A stretch of DNA of 64,000 nt from Hyphomonadaceae bacterium (GTDB taxonomy: Bacteria; Pseudomonadota; Alphaproteobacteria; Caulobacterales; Aquidulcibacteraceae): positions 42,741 through 106,740 of the forward strand of contig JALHOC010000004.1 of the NCBI GenBank assembly GCA_022843225.1. The letters are read 5' to 3'. Positions 48,038 through 57,860 of this stretch are shown here, one piece after another. Position numbers and translations under genes: made by a program. Under the pieces are notes generated by a model that saw only the letters and a program-made list of their open reading frames with translations, was not told the DNA's origin and searched no databases. Numbering within the stretch: position 1 is the stretch's first letter; every line of letters starts with the position of its first letter.

Positions 48038-48922
48038 TTAATTCCGGACGCGCACCGGCAGCGGCACGTTGCACACATTGATGCGCCCCGTTGGCTGCAG
48101 GAACCATTCTTCGCGGCGTGTGCGGCGCGACTCGATCACAGTCCGGAAGGTCTCGCTATCAGTGCGCAGTGTTTCAAGGTTCACGCGCTCGTTCTCGGGA
48201 AGCTCCGACGCCAAGCGCACCGAACGAATGATCGTCCGCTCCTGCGGCGTTTCGTAGAAGCCCAAAGCGCCCGTGCCGCGCGGCATCACTGAAAGTAGCT
48301 CCATGCCTTGCAGTACCCGCCCCACCAAAGTCACGTTGCGGTCGAGATGGCGCGGCGCGTGTCCGATCACGACATAGAGTTCAGCACCGCTGCCGGAATC
48401 CGCCGCGTCGCCGCGCCCGGCGCCGACCATGCCATAGCAATGCGTAAGCCAGGTGCGCCCGTTCTGCCCCGCAACGGGAAAGCCCTTCGAGAAGCCGACT
48501 TCGCGCGCATAAGTGTCGGGATCGCGCAAACGCGTGACTGCCACACCGGCGCGCGCGCGGTCGAACTCGCCCGGCAACGAACGCTGCGCGGCGCCCACCG
48601 GCGTCGCATCGCCTTCGTCGCGGCCCCATTGCACGACGTAATTCTCCTGCGCGCGCACGATGGCCGCGCCGTCCCAATAGTGCGCGCGCGCCAAGGCGCG
48701 GATGTTGGCGGCATGGTTGGGCGCGTATTCCGACGCCAGTTCGATCACCACGCGCCCGCCGGGCAGATCCATGTAGATCGTGTTCTCGGGATCAACCGCC
48801 TGCCAATCGGGGGCGGGAGATTGCTCCAAAATCTCGCCCAGGGACCCCACGGGCGTTTGCGCCGCGGCCGGCCCGACCGAGATCGCCAGCACAGCCGCGA
48901 GCCACAATGACCTTATACGCAT
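48038..48922 (-). CDS. Periplasmic cyclophilin-like protein, divergent active site
   Basis: 294 residues with signal peptide [21 protein letters not shown]. It aligns with the protein at 18219-19112 along its length: [31 protein letters not shown], and a shared C-terminal extension ([47 protein letters not shown]). The active-site loop reads [16 protein letters not shown] instead of FHRVIDDFMAQTGD: the Arg and Gln stay, but Phe, His and Met are lost. The SANSQFFI pocket reads [10 protein letters not shown]. Activity may be reduced or it may act as a chaperone. Confidence 0.85.
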   Translation of the reverse strand: MRIRSLWLAAVLAISVGPAAAQTPVGSLGEILEQSPAPDWQAVDPENTIYMDLPGGRVVIELASEYAPNHAANIRALARAHYWDGAAIVRAQENYVVQWGRDEGDATPVGAAQRSLPGEFDRARAGVAVTRLRDPDTYAREVGFSKGFPVAGQNGRTWLTHCYGMVGAGRGDAADSGSGAELYVVIGHAPRHLDRNVTLVGRVLQGMELLSVMPRGTGALGFYETPQERTIIRSVRLASELPENERVNLETLRTDSETFRTVIESRRTRREEWFLQPTGRINVCNVPLPVRVRN

Positions 48923-49031
48923 CCAACCCTCCCAAACCGATTATGACCCTCTCTGGACCTGCAAGGGCCGCCCACGCAAGCGCCGGCCCTCCGCGCTGGT
49001 CCAAGGGGTGCAATCCATCGTAAGAGGGGCC

Positions 49032-49670
49032 ATGACCGACTCCGCCGCCAAAGACGTGCGCTCCGGCGCCAATTCCCTGCTCGCCGATTTGGGGCCGATC
49101 GCGGTGTTCATTATCGCCTTCAATGTGCTGCAGCGCATCGAGGCGACCAAGGAGAATGCGGTCTATATCGCCACCGGCTTGTTCATGGCGGCGACCTTGG
49201 CGGCCATCGCCTATCACCGGGCAAAGAGCGGACGCGTCCCGCCGGTTCTGATCGTTACCGGCGTGTTGGTGGTGATCTTCGGCGGCTTGACCCTGCTGCT
49301 CCGCGACGAGACCTTCATCCAGCTCAAGCCGACCGTGGTGAACCTGTTTTATGTCGTTGCAATTCTCGGCTCGCTCGCATTCCGGCTCAATCTCTGGAAG
49401 CTTCTGTTCGGCCACGCCTTCAGGCTGCCCGATCGAATCTGGAACATTCTCGCGTTGCGCTGGGCGGGCTTCTTCGGGTTCATGGCGCTGCTCAATGAAT
49501 ACATCCGCCTCAATCATTCGTTCGATTTCTGGCTAAACACACGCCCTCTCGTGATCCTGCCTTTGTTTCTCTTGTTCGCGGCGCTGAACACGCCAATCGC
49601 GCTCAAGCATGCGCTCCCCGAGGAAGAGGCGCCCGATGCTGAGGCGCCGCGCGCCCGAAACGACGCCTGA
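49032..49670 (+). CDS. yciB: Inner-membrane septation protein A (YciB/IspZ)
   Basis: 212 residues from ATG 49032; the open frame upstream of that is not needed. Five to six membrane helices. LLADLGPIAVFIIAFN at the start and RLNLWKLLFGHAFRLPDRIWNILALRWAGFFGFMALLNEYI are YciB signatures. YciB links to cell-envelope synthesis and division in enteric bacteria, and intracellular septation in Shigella. The C-terminus is acidic. Divergent from the periplasmic cyclophilin. Confidence 0.92.
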   Translation: MTDSAAKDVRSGANSLLADLGPIAVFIIAFNVLQRIEATKENAVYIATGLFMAATLAAIAYHRAKSGRVPPVLIVTGVLVVIFGGLTLLLRDETFIQLKPTVVNLFYVVAILGSLAFRLNLWKLLFGHAFRLPDRIWNILALRWAGFFGFMALLNEYIRLNHSFDFWLNTRPLVILPLFLLFAALNTPIALKHALPEEEAPDAEAPRARNDA

Positions 49671-49789
49671 AACGACGCTTGGACGACGCGCTTTCGCCTT
49701 ATTGGCGTGTGACGTTTTCATGAATGATTGATCGAGCAGACTTGGCCGCTAATGTGCCGGCGCATTTGGCGATCGGGTGGTCTAGTGGA

Positions 49790-50362
49790 ATGTCGGACGC
49801 GAAGTCCCCCGATCCCTATTCGCTGACAGGCTCGGTCAGCCATTTGTTGCGGCGCGTCGAACAACTCGCCGCCGACCGCTTCGCCAAGCTTGTCGGCGAC
49901 GCGCTGACCTTGCGCCAGTTCACCGTGCTTGCGGCGATTTCAACCAAACCCGGCCTGAAGCAGGCCGATCTCGTGCGCGCCACGGGCATCGATCGCTCAA
50001 CGCTCGCCGATCTCATCGCCCGCTTGGAAAAGCGCGGCTGGGTGGATCGCACCACCTCATTGCTCGATGCGCGCGCGCAATCGGTGCACTTGTCCGAGGC
50101 TGGACGCGCTGTGCTTCAATCCGCGACGCAACATGCGCGGGCGGCGGACGCTGCGATCGTCGATGCACTGCCGCGCACCAAGGCGAAATCGCTGCTCAGC
50201 ACTCTGGGCAAGCTTGCCAAGGCCGCCGATGAAGCGGACGCTAAGAATGAACGGGCCGCCAAGCGCTTGGCGAAGCAAGAAGCGCGGCGCAAGGAGCGCG
50301 AGCGCGCCAAGGACAAGAAGAAGCGCCAAGCCGCGCGGCGCCAACGCGCCAAGAACGCTTAG
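49790..50362 (+). CDS. MarR-family regulator with basic C-terminal tail
   Basis: 190 residues from ATG 49790; ATG 49724 is the upstream alternative. The winged helix-turn-helix is LKQADLVRATGIDRSTLADLIARLEKRGWVDR, with wing DARAQSVHLSEAGRAVL. MarR proteins normally end near residue 140-150; this one adds about 45 residues dominated by Lys, Arg and Ala (RRKERERAKDKKKRQAARRQ). The tail probably binds DNA or RNA non-specifically. Converges on ccmG with a 4-base overlap. Confidence 0.85.
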   Translation: MSDAKSPDPYSLTGSVSHLLRRVEQLAADRFAKLVGDALTLRQFTVLAAISTKPGLKQADLVRATGIDRSTLADLIARLEKRGWVDRTTSLLDARAQSVHLSEAGRAVLQSATQHARAADAAIVDALPRTKAKSLLSTLGKLAKAADEADAKNERAAKRLAKQEARRKERERAKDKKKRQAARRQRAKNA

Positions 50363-50883
50363 TCCGGCAGCGCCGGTAGGATCGTCGACTGAACATCCTC
50401 AGGCGTCAGCGGCCCGCGATGCACGGCGCGAATGGTCCCATCGGCGCCGACCACGAACGTTTCAGGCACGCCCATAATGCCGACATCGAGTCCAAACCGC
50501 CCATCGGGATCGAGCGCGACAGCGCGAAAGGGATCGCCAAGTTCAGTCAGGAACCGCGCCGTCGCTGCAGGCGCATCCTTGTAGGCGACGCCGACAATCT
50601 CAACCCCGCTCGCTTCGAGCGCCATCAATTGGGGGTGCTCAGCGCGGCATGGCGTGCACCAGGACGCGAACATGTTGATGACATAGGCGCGTCCGCGCAT
50701 GTCCGCATTGGTCAATGGCGGCCCGCCATCGAGACGCGCAAGCGAAAATTCAGGAGCCGGCCGCCCGATCAAACCGCCCGAGAACGTTTCACGCTCGCCG
50801 CCACGCGTCAGCAGGATCACCGACACCACAACCAAAGCGGCGAGCGCGATAAGAGGGGCCAAACTCGATAACCGCTTCATCAA
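50359..50883 (-). CDS. ccmG: Thiol:disulfide interchange protein CcmG/DsbE
   Basis: 174 residues. A membrane anchor (LAPLIALAALVVVSVILL) precedes a thioredoxin-like domain with Cys76 and Cys79 in ASWCTPCRAEH. It reduces apocytochrome c cysteines before haem attachment. Its ATG overlaps the ccmD stop by 4 bases; it ends the ccmABCD-ccmG run. Confidence 0.94.
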   Translation of the reverse strand: MMKRLSSLAPLIALAALVVVSVILLTRGGERETFSGGLIGRPAPEFSLARLDGGPPLTNADMRGRAYVINMFASWCTPCRAEHPQLMALEASGVEIVGVAYKDAPAATARFLTELGDPFRAVALDPDGRFGLDVGIMGVPETFVVGADGTIRAVHRGPLTPEDVQSTILPALPD

Positions 50884-51020
50884 TCTTTGCCTTGGTCGAG
50901 ATCACGCGCCTGGCGCGCCCAATAACGCAGCCTTAGCCAAACGATAAGCGCGAGCGCGCAAAGCACGCCGATCGTGAGCGCGTAGGCGCCCCACACATAA
51001 GGCCAACCGCCTTCGACCAT
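50880..51020 (-). CDS. ccmD: Haem exporter protein CcmD
   Basis: 46 residues from ATG 51020, sharing one base with the ccmC stop (TAATG). One membrane helix (YVWGAYALTIGVLCALALIV) followed by LRLRYWARQARDLDQG is typical of CcmD, which releases haem-loaded CcmE from CcmC. The longer frame to 51266 reads into ccmC. Confidence 0.88.
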   Translation of the reverse strand: MVEGGWPYVWGAYALTIGVLCALALIVWLRLRYWARQARDLDQGKD

Positions 51021-51757
51021 TACGTTGCTCCCGCGCGAAGACGCGCTGCTTCGATGCGGCGACGGTGAATGGCGGCGCGCATGTTGAAGAGAAGCAGAGC
51101 CCCAAACAACGCCGCATAGGCGCCTGCCATCACTGCAAGGGGCGCCAACATGGAAGCGTGAATGGCCGGCCCCTCGGCGCGAAAGATGCTCGCCGGTTGA
51201 TGCAATGTGCTCCACCAATCCACGGAGAATTTGATGATCGGCAGATTGATCAGGCCAACCAAGCACAGAATTGCCGCAAGCTTGGCTGCGCGCTCCTCAT
51301 CCTCAATCGACGACCACAACCCAATATACCCAAGATAGATCAAGAACAGAACCAACATCGAAGTAAGCCTACCGTCCCACTCCCACCATGTTCCCCAGGT
51401 CGGCGCGCCCCACAGCGAACCCGTAAGCAGACACAGCGCCGCATACGTGGCGCCGATCGGCGCGGCCGAGCGCGCGGCGATGTCAGCGAGCACATGGCGC
51501 CATACGAGGCCAATGAAGCTAGCCGCGCCCATGAACGCATAAATGCCCATGGAGAACGAAGCTGCCGGCACATGCACATACATGATGCGGACTGTTTCGC
51601 CTTGTTGATAATCGGCGGGAGACACGAACAGCGCCCATGGCAAGCCGATCGCGAACAGGGCGACGGCGAGCAGCGCCAGCGCAGGCGCGGCCCATGATGA
51701 AAAGCCCATGAAGCGGGCCGGGTTTGCGAAACTGCTCAGCATGAGGCTTTGATACAA
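51020..51757 (-). CDS. ccmC: Haem exporter protein CcmC
   Basis: 245 residues, six membrane helices. The tryptophan-rich WWD motif is present as APTWGTWWEWDGRLTSML, with periplasmic histidines nearby for haem (MYVHVPAASFSMG and WWSTLHQPASI). CcmC hands haem to CcmE. Between ccmB (9-base gap) and ccmD. Confidence 0.95.
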   Translation of the reverse strand: MYQSLMLSSFANPARFMGFSSWAAPALALLAVALFAIGLPWALFVSPADYQQGETVRIMYVHVPAASFSMGIYAFMGAASFIGLVWRHVLADIAARSAAPIGATYAALCLLTGSLWGAPTWGTWWEWDGRLTSMLVLFLIYLGYIGLWSSIEDEERAAKLAAILCLVGLINLPIIKFSVDWWSTLHQPASIFRAEGPAIHASMLAPLAVMAGAYAALFGALLLFNMRAAIHRRRIEAARLRAGAT

Positions 51758-51766
51758 GACACGAGC

Positions 51767-52417
51767 CTATTCCGCCTGGAGACGCAAGGCCGCAGCGGCG
51801 GCGATCGGCCCCAGCGCGCACGCGCCGAGGGCGCAGCCGGCAAGGATCAGCAACGCGCTCGTCACGGCTTCTCCTTGCGCCACAGCCGCTCCAAAAATGA
51901 TCGGCGGGGCGAAGAAGGGCAGCACAATGAGCGCGATCAATACGCCGCCCCGTTTGACGCTCGCGGTGACGGCCGCCCCCACGAGTCCCATGCCGATAAA
52001 CGCCGCCATCCCCAGCGCGAGGCTCGCGACGACGGCAGGCACCAGCGCGAGCGGCGCTTGCAGCGCGATGGCCGCCGGCGCCCCCGCAAGCGCCAAGGGC
52101 GCGCCGACCGCGCACCAGAGCGCCGCGCCTTTTGCGAACACAAGCACTTCCAATGGCGCCGGTGAGAGCATCATTTGATCCAGGGCGCCATCTTCGAGAT
52201 CGGCTTGAAAGAGCCGTTCCAGCGTTGCGAGCACCGCAAGTGCTGCAGCGATCCAAACCAGCGGCGGCCCAGCAGCGGCGAGCAACGCGCGGTCCGGCCC
52301 CATGGCCAAGGGCACGAGCATGGTCGCGCCAAGGAAGTACCCAAGCGGCGCCAACGCGCCGCCACCGCTCCACATCAGCGCGAAGTCACGACGAAACGTC
52401 ACGGCGAAGGCGCTCAT
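51767..52417 (-). CDS. ccmB: Haem exporter protein CcmB
   Basis: 216 residues with about six membrane helices; it is the permease of the CcmAB ABC complex that drives haem release from CcmCDE. FRRDFALMWSGGGALAPLGYF at the N-terminus and FQADLEDGALDQMMLSPAPLE are family-typical. It overlaps ccmA by 4 bases. Confidence 0.92.
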   Translation of the reverse strand: MSAFAVTFRRDFALMWSGGGALAPLGYFLGATMLVPLAMGPDRALLAAAGPPLVWIAAALAVLATLERLFQADLEDGALDQMMLSPAPLEVLVFAKGAALWCAVGAPLALAGAPAAIALQAPLALVPAVVASLALGMAAFIGMGLVGAAVTASVKRGGVLIALIVLPFFAPPIIFGAAVAQGEAVTSALLILAGCALGACALGPIAAAAALRLQAE

Positions 52418-53013
52418 GTCGTCGCGCCGATCTGCAACGTTTGCGATGGCGTTGGTCCAAGCACGTCGTGCACTGCGGCGACGACAAGCCCGCCTTCGGC
52501 GCGGTGGGCATCGATCAGGCGACAGAGCATTGCACGACCTTCAACATCAAGCGCTGCAGCGGGCTCGTCCAACAACCAGATCGGACGCGGCGCGATCAGT
52601 AAGCGCGCAAGCGAGAGCCGCCGCCCCTGGCCCTGACTCAGCACCCGCGCGGGCAGTTTCGCCTGCCGTGTCAGCCCCACGCGCTCCAAAGCGACATCCT
52701 CATCAATGCCGCCGCCGAATAGCCCAAGCCAATGGCTGAGATGAGACCGCACGCTGGCCGCGCCCTTGAGCGCATTGAGATGCCCGAGATAGTGCAACGC
52801 CAGCGGTGGCTCTTCGACGCCCTCAAACGCGATTCGCCCGGCCCGGGGCCGCAGAAATCCAGCGATGGCGCGCAACAGGCTGGTCTTGCCCGAGCCATTG
52901 GCGCCGCGCAGCTCCACCAGATCGCCCGCGTCCGCGACAAAGCCCACGCCCTCGAACAGCAGCCTGCCGCCGCGCGCCACGCTCACATCCTCAGCAACAA
53001 GACGCAGCGGCAT
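52414..53013 (-). CDS. ccmA: Haem ABC exporter ATPase CcmA
   Basis: 199 residues. Walker A LRGANGSGKTSLLRAIAGF, signature LSQGQGRRLSLARLL and Walker B IWLLDEPAAALD. First gene of the ccmABCDG operon. CcmE, CcmF and CcmH/I are not in this window, so they must lie elsewhere. Confidence 0.95.
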   Translation of the reverse strand: MPLRLVAEDVSVARGGRLLFEGVGFVADAGDLVELRGANGSGKTSLLRAIAGFLRPRAGRIAFEGVEEPPLALHYLGHLNALKGAASVRSHLSHWLGLFGGGIDEDVALERVGLTRQAKLPARVLSQGQGRRLSLARLLIAPRPIWLLDEPAAALDVEGRAMLCRLIDAHRAEGGLVVAAVHDVLGPTPSQTLQIGATT

Positions 53014-53141
53014 CTAGCCGGCCCTTGCCATGCGAATTTGCAAATGCGCGCGCGCGTTTGTCAGATGTGCCACCATAATGCCGCCGCTCTTGTAAGGATG
53101 GTCGCGGCATCCGCCAAGGCGGAGATGGGGAGAGACGATCG

Positions 53142-54098
53142 ATGCGTAGCCTGATCGCGGTACTGATGCTGTCCGCCGCCCTGGCAGCCTGCGGCCAAGC
53201 TGACATGGCTGAGGTTGCGACGGAACAGTCCGCGCCAGCGGCGATGTCTGACGCCGAGGGCTATGCCGGCGAAGAAGCCGCACGGGGCGGGGCCGCGCCC
53301 GCGGCGGTGGATGCGGCAGCGCCCAATGACGGGCGAACTCAGCCGAGCCAACCTTCTAGCCTGACGCCGGTGCTCTATCTCGCTTATGCCTACCAGACCG
53401 GCCTCGAAATCCCGTCCGAGCGCCTCGCAGGCGTCATGGATTCTCACGCGCAAGCTTGCCAGGCCGCCGGCCCGCGCCTCTGCCAATTGGTCGGATCAAA
53501 CCGCTCCGGCGACCCTCAAAGCTATATGGAAGGCTACGTCTCGCTCCGCGGAGAGCCGCAATGGCTGCGCACCTTTATGGGCGGCATTGCCGCGCAAGCA
53601 GACGCGGCTGGCGGGCGCGTCGTTTCTCAAACGACATCAACCGAGGATCTCACCCGCGCCATCGTCGATACCGAAGCCCGGCAACGGGCGCTGACCGCGT
53701 TGCGCGATCGGCTCCAGGATTTGCTGCGCTCCCGCCCCGGGCGCTTGGCTGACCTCTTGGAGGTGGAGCGAGAATTGGCCCGAGTTCAGGGCGAGATCGA
53801 CGCCCTGCAATCGAGTTTAGCGGTCATGCGGACGCGCGTCGCGATGTCCGAGCTCACGCTTTCATATCAATCGGCGCCGCGCCCCGTCGGCAGCGACACG
53901 TTCGAGCCACTGCGCAATGCGTTCGCGAACTTCTTGAAGATCGTCGTCACCGGCTTCGCCGCCATCATCACCATCATCGCCGGCCTGCTCCCGTTCCTGA
54001 TCGTATTCGCGCCCATCGTGTGGGTGCTGCTGCGCTGGCGGCGGGCGCGCGGCGGGCGATTCTTCGGCAAGCGCGAAGCCCCGCCAAAGGCAGAGTGA
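53142..54098 (+). CDS. DUF4349 lipoprotein
   Basis: 318 residues. Lipoprotein signal MRSLIAVLMLSAALAAC (Cys17), a low-complexity Ala-rich spacer, then a domain with an amphipathic coiled coil (DLTRAIVDTEARQRALTALRDRL and LLEVERELARVQGEIDALQSS) and a C-terminal membrane helix (GFAAIITIIAGLLPFLIVFAPIVWVLL). The anchored ends and coiled coil fit DUF4349, whose role is unknown. Divergent from ccmA; the intergenic region is 128 bases. Confidence 0.85.
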   Translation: MRSLIAVLMLSAALAACGQADMAEVATEQSAPAAMSDAEGYAGEEAARGGAAPAAVDAAAPNDGRTQPSQPSSLTPVLYLAYAYQTGLEIPSERLAGVMDSHAQACQAAGPRLCQLVGSNRSGDPQSYMEGYVSLRGEPQWLRTFMGGIAAQADAAGGRVVSQTTSTEDLTRAIVDTEARQRALTALRDRLQDLLRSRPGRLADLLEVERELARVQGEIDALQSSLAVMRTRVAMSELTLSYQSAPRPVGSDTFEPLRNAFANFLKIVVTGFAAIITIIAGLLPFLIVFAPIVWVLLRWRRARGGRFFGKREAPPKAE

Positions 54099-54164
54099 GC
54101 GCCTGACACACCTCTTCAATCGGACAAAGCGCTCGCCCCAACTTGGCGAGGCCGCCACCCACCC

Positions 54165-54202
54165 CGTCATTCCGGGTTCAGCTTCGCCGCCCTGGAATGA
54201 CG
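54165..54202. repeat. Palindromic intergenic repeat upstream of acnA
   Basis: CGTCATTCC (54165-54173) and GGAATGACG (54194-54202) form a 9-base perfect inverted repeat, extended by GGG/CCT partial pairing, with a 20-base loop. The CGTCATTCCgGG sequence is reminiscent of dispersed alphaproteobacterial repeats. It lies in the 273-base gap before acnA and could end the DUF4349 transcript. Confidence 0.55.
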
Positions 54203-54253
54203 AACCACCCTCTGCCTCTGAAGAAGGCGCCGGCCTTCCCTCCAACGCCGCAT

Positions 54254-54281
54254 TTGCACACCCTGCAAAGATCGCTACATA
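54254..54281 (+). promoter_or_regulatory. Candidate acnA promoter
   Basis: TTGCAC (54254-54259) and TACATA (54276-54281) with a 16-base spacer, 91 bases before the acnA ATG. Confidence 0.4.
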
Positions 54282-54371
54282 AGGTCCGCCGCGCGACCGG
54301 TTTGATTCCGGATTTGGGGCGCACCCCAACGCGCTTGCATCGCTGTCCACCCGACCAGAGGATGCACCTCC

Positions 54372-57068
54372 ATGCCGTCGAAAAATTCATTCAATGCACG
54401 CGCGACCCTCAACGCAGCGGGCAAAACATACGCCTATTTCGACATGAACGCCGCGTCACGGAATGGCCTCGGCGACATCGCGCAGTTGCCGATCTCGCTG
54501 AAAGTGTTGCTAGAAAATTTGCTGCGCACCGAGGACGGCGTCGCAGTGAAGAAGGGCGATATCTCCGCCATCGCCGGCTGGCTCAAGAATCGCGGCAAGG
54601 ACGAGGTGGAGATCGCGTTCAGCCCCGCGCGCGTCCTGATGCAGGACTTTACCGGCGTGCCGGCGGTGGTGGATCTTGCCGCCATGCGCGATGCGGCGGC
54701 GAAGCTCGGCGCCGATCCGGAGAAGATCAATCCGCTGGTGCCGGTCGACCTCGTGATCGACCATTCGGTGATGGTGGATCATTTCGCCAGCGGCGATGCG
54801 TTCAAGAAGAACGTGGATCTCGAATATGAACGCAATGGCGAACGCTACCAATTCCTGCGCTGGGGCAGCCAAGCGTTCCGCAATTTCCGCGTCGTGCCGC
54901 CGGGAACCGGCATCTGCCACCAGGTGAACCTCGAATATCTCGGCCAGAGCGTGTGGACACGCGACGAAGACGGCCAAACCATCGCCTATCCCGACACCGT
55001 GGTTGGCACGGACAGCCACACCACCATGATCAACGGCATCGGCGTGCTGGGCTGGGGCGTGGGCGGTATCGAGGCGGAAGCGGCGATGCTGGGCCAGCCT
55101 GTGTCGATGTTGATCCCGGAAGTTATCGGCTTCAAGTTGACCGGCCGCGTGCCCGAAGGCGCGACCGCGACCGACCTCGTGCTCACCGTCACGCAGATGC
55201 TGCGCAAACGCGGCGTCGTGGGCAAGTTCGTGGAATTCTTCGGCCCTGGCTTGGCGGCGCTTTCAGTCGAAGACCGCGCGACCATCGCTAATATGGCGCC
55301 TGAATATGGGGCGACCTGCGGCTTCTTCCCGGTCGATGAAAAGACCATCCAATACCTCACGGCAACCGGCCGCGACCCGGCGCGCGTGGCTTTGGTGGAA
55401 GCCTATTGCAAGGCGCAAGGCCTGTGGCGCACCGATGCCGATCTCGATTTCACCGATGCGCTTGAGCTGAATTTGGCTGACGTCGTGCCCTCGCTCGCAG
55501 GTCCGAAGCGGCCGCAGGATCGCGTGGCGCTCGGCGGCGTGGGCAAGGGCTTCACCGAGACGATGAATGGCGAGTTCCGCAAAGGTGCAGAACTGAAAAG
55601 GCGCGTGCCTGTGGACGGCGTCGCCCACGATGTCGGCCATGGCGATGTGGTGATCGCGGCGATTACGTCTTGTACGAATACGTCGAACCCCTCGGTGCTG
55701 ATCGCCGCCGGCTTGCTTGCGCGCAATGCGATCGCGAAAGGCCTAAAAAGCAAACCTTGGGTCAAAACCTCGCTCGCGCCCGGCTCGCAGGTTGTCACCG
55801 ATTATCTCGCCAAGGCGGGGCTCAACGATGATCTCGATGCGCTCGGCTTCAATCTGGTGGGCTATGGGTGCACGACCTGCATCGGCAATTCGGGACCGCT
55901 TCCGCCCGAGATTTCGGCGGCGGTGAGCGAGAGCGATCTCGTGGTTGCGTCCGTGCTCTCGGGCAACCGCAATTTCGAAGGACGCGTGAACCAAGACGTG
56001 CGTGCGAACTATTTGGCTTCGCCGCCTTTGGTGGTTGCCTACGCGCTCGCGGGCTCGGTGTACGCCAATCTCGAAACCGATCCGCTGGGAACCGGCAGCG
56101 ACGGAAAGCCGGTATATCTGAAGGACATCTGGCCTTCTAACGCCGAAATCGAAGCTGTGGTTCGCACGGCGGTGACGCCTGAAATGTTCGCCGAACGCTA
56201 TGGCGACGTGTTCAAGGGCGACCCAAATTGGCAGGCGATCAGGGTTTCGGGCGGGCGCACATATGACTGGCCGCTCAGCTCCACCTATGTGAAGAACCCG
56301 CCCTATTTCGACGGCATGACTATGGCGCCAGCGCCGATCACGGACGTCAGCAACGCGGCCATTTTGGCGCTGTTCGGAGACAGCATCACCACTGACCACA
56401 TCAGCCCCGCCGGCAACATCAAGAAGGCATCGCCCGCCGGCAAGTATCTCTCGGAGCACCAAGTCGCCCAGGGCGACTTCAACTCCTACGGCGCGCGGCG
56501 CGGCAATCACGAAGTGATGATGCGCGGCACCTTCGCCAATATCCGCATTAAAAACGCGATGGTGAAGGATGATGCAGGCAATCCGGTGGAGGGCGGCGTG
56601 ACCCTGCACCAGCCTTCGGGCGAGCGCATGTTCATCTACGACGCGGCCATGCGCTACGAGGCTGAAAAGCGCGACTTGATCGTGTTCGCCGGCAAGGAAT
56701 ATGGCACCGGCTCATCGCGCGATTGGGCCGCCAAGGGGACGAAGCTGCTCGGCGTGCGCGCCGTGGTGGCCGAAAGCTTCGAGCGCATACACCGCTCCAA
56801 TTTGATCGGTATGGGCGTGGTCCCGCTGCAATTCCTCGACGGCCAGACGTGGCAAGGCTTGGGTCTCACCGGCTCCGAGACGGTCTCGATCGATGGCGTC
56901 GCGGGCTTAGGACCGCGCCAGAACGTCACCCTCAAGATCGCCCGCCTCAGCGGCGCGGTCGAGAATGTTGAGGTCCGCTGCCGCATCGACACCGAGAACG
57001 AGGTGGAATACTTCCGCCACGGGGGCATTCTCCACTATGTGCTGCGTGGACTCGCCAAAGGGGCGTAA
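54372..57068 (+). CDS. acnA: Aconitate hydratase A
   Basis: 898 residues. It isomerises citrate to isocitrate in the TCA cycle. The [4Fe-4S] cysteines are Cys434 ([14 protein letters not shown]), Cys500 and Cys503 ([14 protein letters not shown]), at nearly the same positions as in human IRP1/aconitase. [36 protein letters not shown] opens the swivel domain, and [15 protein letters not shown] and [18 protein letters not shown] follow. IRP-type aconitases can bind RNA, but that is not shown here. Confidence 0.97.
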   Translation: MPSKNSFNARATLNAAGKTYAYFDMNAASRNGLGDIAQLPISLKVLLENLLRTEDGVAVKKGDISAIAGWLKNRGKDEVEIAFSPARVLMQDFTGVPAVVDLAAMRDAAAKLGADPEKINPLVPVDLVIDHSVMVDHFASGDAFKKNVDLEYERNGERYQFLRWGSQAFRNFRVVPPGTGICHQVNLEYLGQSVWTRDEDGQTIAYPDTVVGTDSHTTMINGIGVLGWGVGGIEAEAAMLGQPVSMLIPEVIGFKLTGRVPEGATATDLVLTVTQMLRKRGVVGKFVEFFGPGLAALSVEDRATIANMAPEYGATCGFFPVDEKTIQYLTATGRDPARVALVEAYCKAQGLWRTDADLDFTDALELNLADVVPSLAGPKRPQDRVALGGVGKGFTETMNGEFRKGAELKRRVPVDGVAHDVGHGDVVIAAITSCTNTSNPSVLIAAGLLARNAIAKGLKSKPWVKTSLAPGSQVVTDYLAKAGLNDDLDALGFNLVGYGCTTCIGNSGPLPPEISAAVSESDLVVASVLSGNRNFEGRVNQDVRANYLASPPLVVAYALAGSVYANLETDPLGTGSDGKPVYLKDIWPSNAEIEAVVRTAVTPEMFAERYGDVFKGDPNWQAIRVSGGRTYDWPLSSTYVKNPPYFDGMTMAPAPITDVSNAAILALFGDSITTDHISPAGNIKKASPAGKYLSEHQVAQGDFNSYGARRGNHEVMMRGTFANIRIKNAMVKDDAGNPVEGGVTLHQPSGERMFIYDAAMRYEAEKRDLIVFAGKEYGTGSSRDWAAKGTKLLGVRAVVAESFERIHRSNLIGMGVVPLQFLDGQTWQGLGLTGSETVSIDGVAGLGPRQNVTLKIARLSGAVENVEVRCRIDTENEVEYFRHGGILHYVLRGLAKGA

Positions 57069-57095
57069 CGAAAGCTGCTGGGAAACAGGGCGTAA

Positions 57096-57118
57096 CGCCG
57101 GTTTGATTAGAACCGGCG
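57096..57118. repeat. Inverted repeat after acnA
   Basis: CGCCGGTT (57096-57103) and AACCGGCG (57111-57118), loop of 7, 28 bases after the acnA stop and 26 bases before the DUF1223 gene. Could be an attenuator or terminator; no T-run follows. Confidence 0.45.
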
Positions 57119-57143
57119 GCGCCAACCCGGCATTGTCCCGGCC

Positions 57144-57860
57144 ATGTTGAAACGCTTCCTGATCGCGGCTTTGCTGAGCCTGGCGCTGCCGGCGCTTGAC
57201 GCGTCCGCGCAAACCGAGGGGCGGCGCGCGACCGCCGTGGTGGAACTCTATACCAGCCAAGGCTGCTCGCAGTGCCCGCGCGCGAACCGGCTTTTGGGGC
57301 AGTTCGCGCGCCAGGATGACGTGCTCGCCCTGACCTTCCCAGTTGGCATCTGGGATTATCTGGGCTGGACCGACACCTTCGCGCGGCCGGAGTTTTCCCG
57401 CAGGCAGAGCGCTTTCTCCGAAGCCCTGCGTGAGCGTCGGCGGACGCCGCAATTGATCTTCAATGGCGCGAGGCCGGTATCTACATCGAGTTGGGATGAC
57501 GCACGCGCGGCCTTGGACGCCGAACGCGCGCGCGGCCTTCAGGGGCCGGCGATTAACTTGGTGCGCGCGCGCAACGGGCGCGCCCGCGCCACGATCAATG
57601 CAGCAGCGCACGTCGGGGCTGCCGATGTATGGTTCGTGGAATACGACACAGACACCGTGACTGTGCTCATCTCCAGAGGCGTCAACACCAACCGCAGTAT
57701 CCCGCACACTAATCTGGTGCGCCGCATTGAACGCATTGGCGCTTGGGACGGCAGTGCCGTGAGCTTCGAACGCCCACGCTGCCGCCCAAGCTGCGCGATT
57801 TTTGTTCAGGCGCCCGAAGGCGGGCCAATCCTGGCGGCGGCGTTCCTCGAGCGGCGCTAG
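57144..57860 (+). CDS. DUF1223 thioredoxin-like secreted protein
   Basis: 238 residues. Signal peptide to about residue 22 (LSLALPALDASAQ). A CxxC motif, Cys41-Cys44 in ELYTSQGCSQCPRANRLL, followed by FPVGIWDYLGWTDTFARPEF, matches DUF1223. The fold is thioredoxin-like and the protein probably periplasmic; a redox role is inferred. A second cysteine pair (RPRCRPSCAIFV) is near the C-terminus. Converges with the DUF4340 gene by 4 bases. Confidence 0.88.
   Translation: MLKRFLIAALLSLALPALDASAQTEGRRATAVVELYTSQGCSQCPRANRLLGQFARQDDVLALTFPVGIWDYLGWTDTFARPEFSRRQSAFSEALRERRRTPQLIFNGARPVSTSSWDDARAALDAERARGLQGPAINLVRARNGRARATINAAAHVGAADVWFVEYDTDTVTVLISRGVNTNRSIPHTNLVRRIERIGAWDGSAVSFERPRCRPSCAIFVQAPEGGPILAAAFLERR

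Noticed and set aside
55743..56609. Minus-strand frame of 288 residues inside acnA
   Set aside because: Antisense shadow; acnA has all cluster cysteines and conserved motifs.
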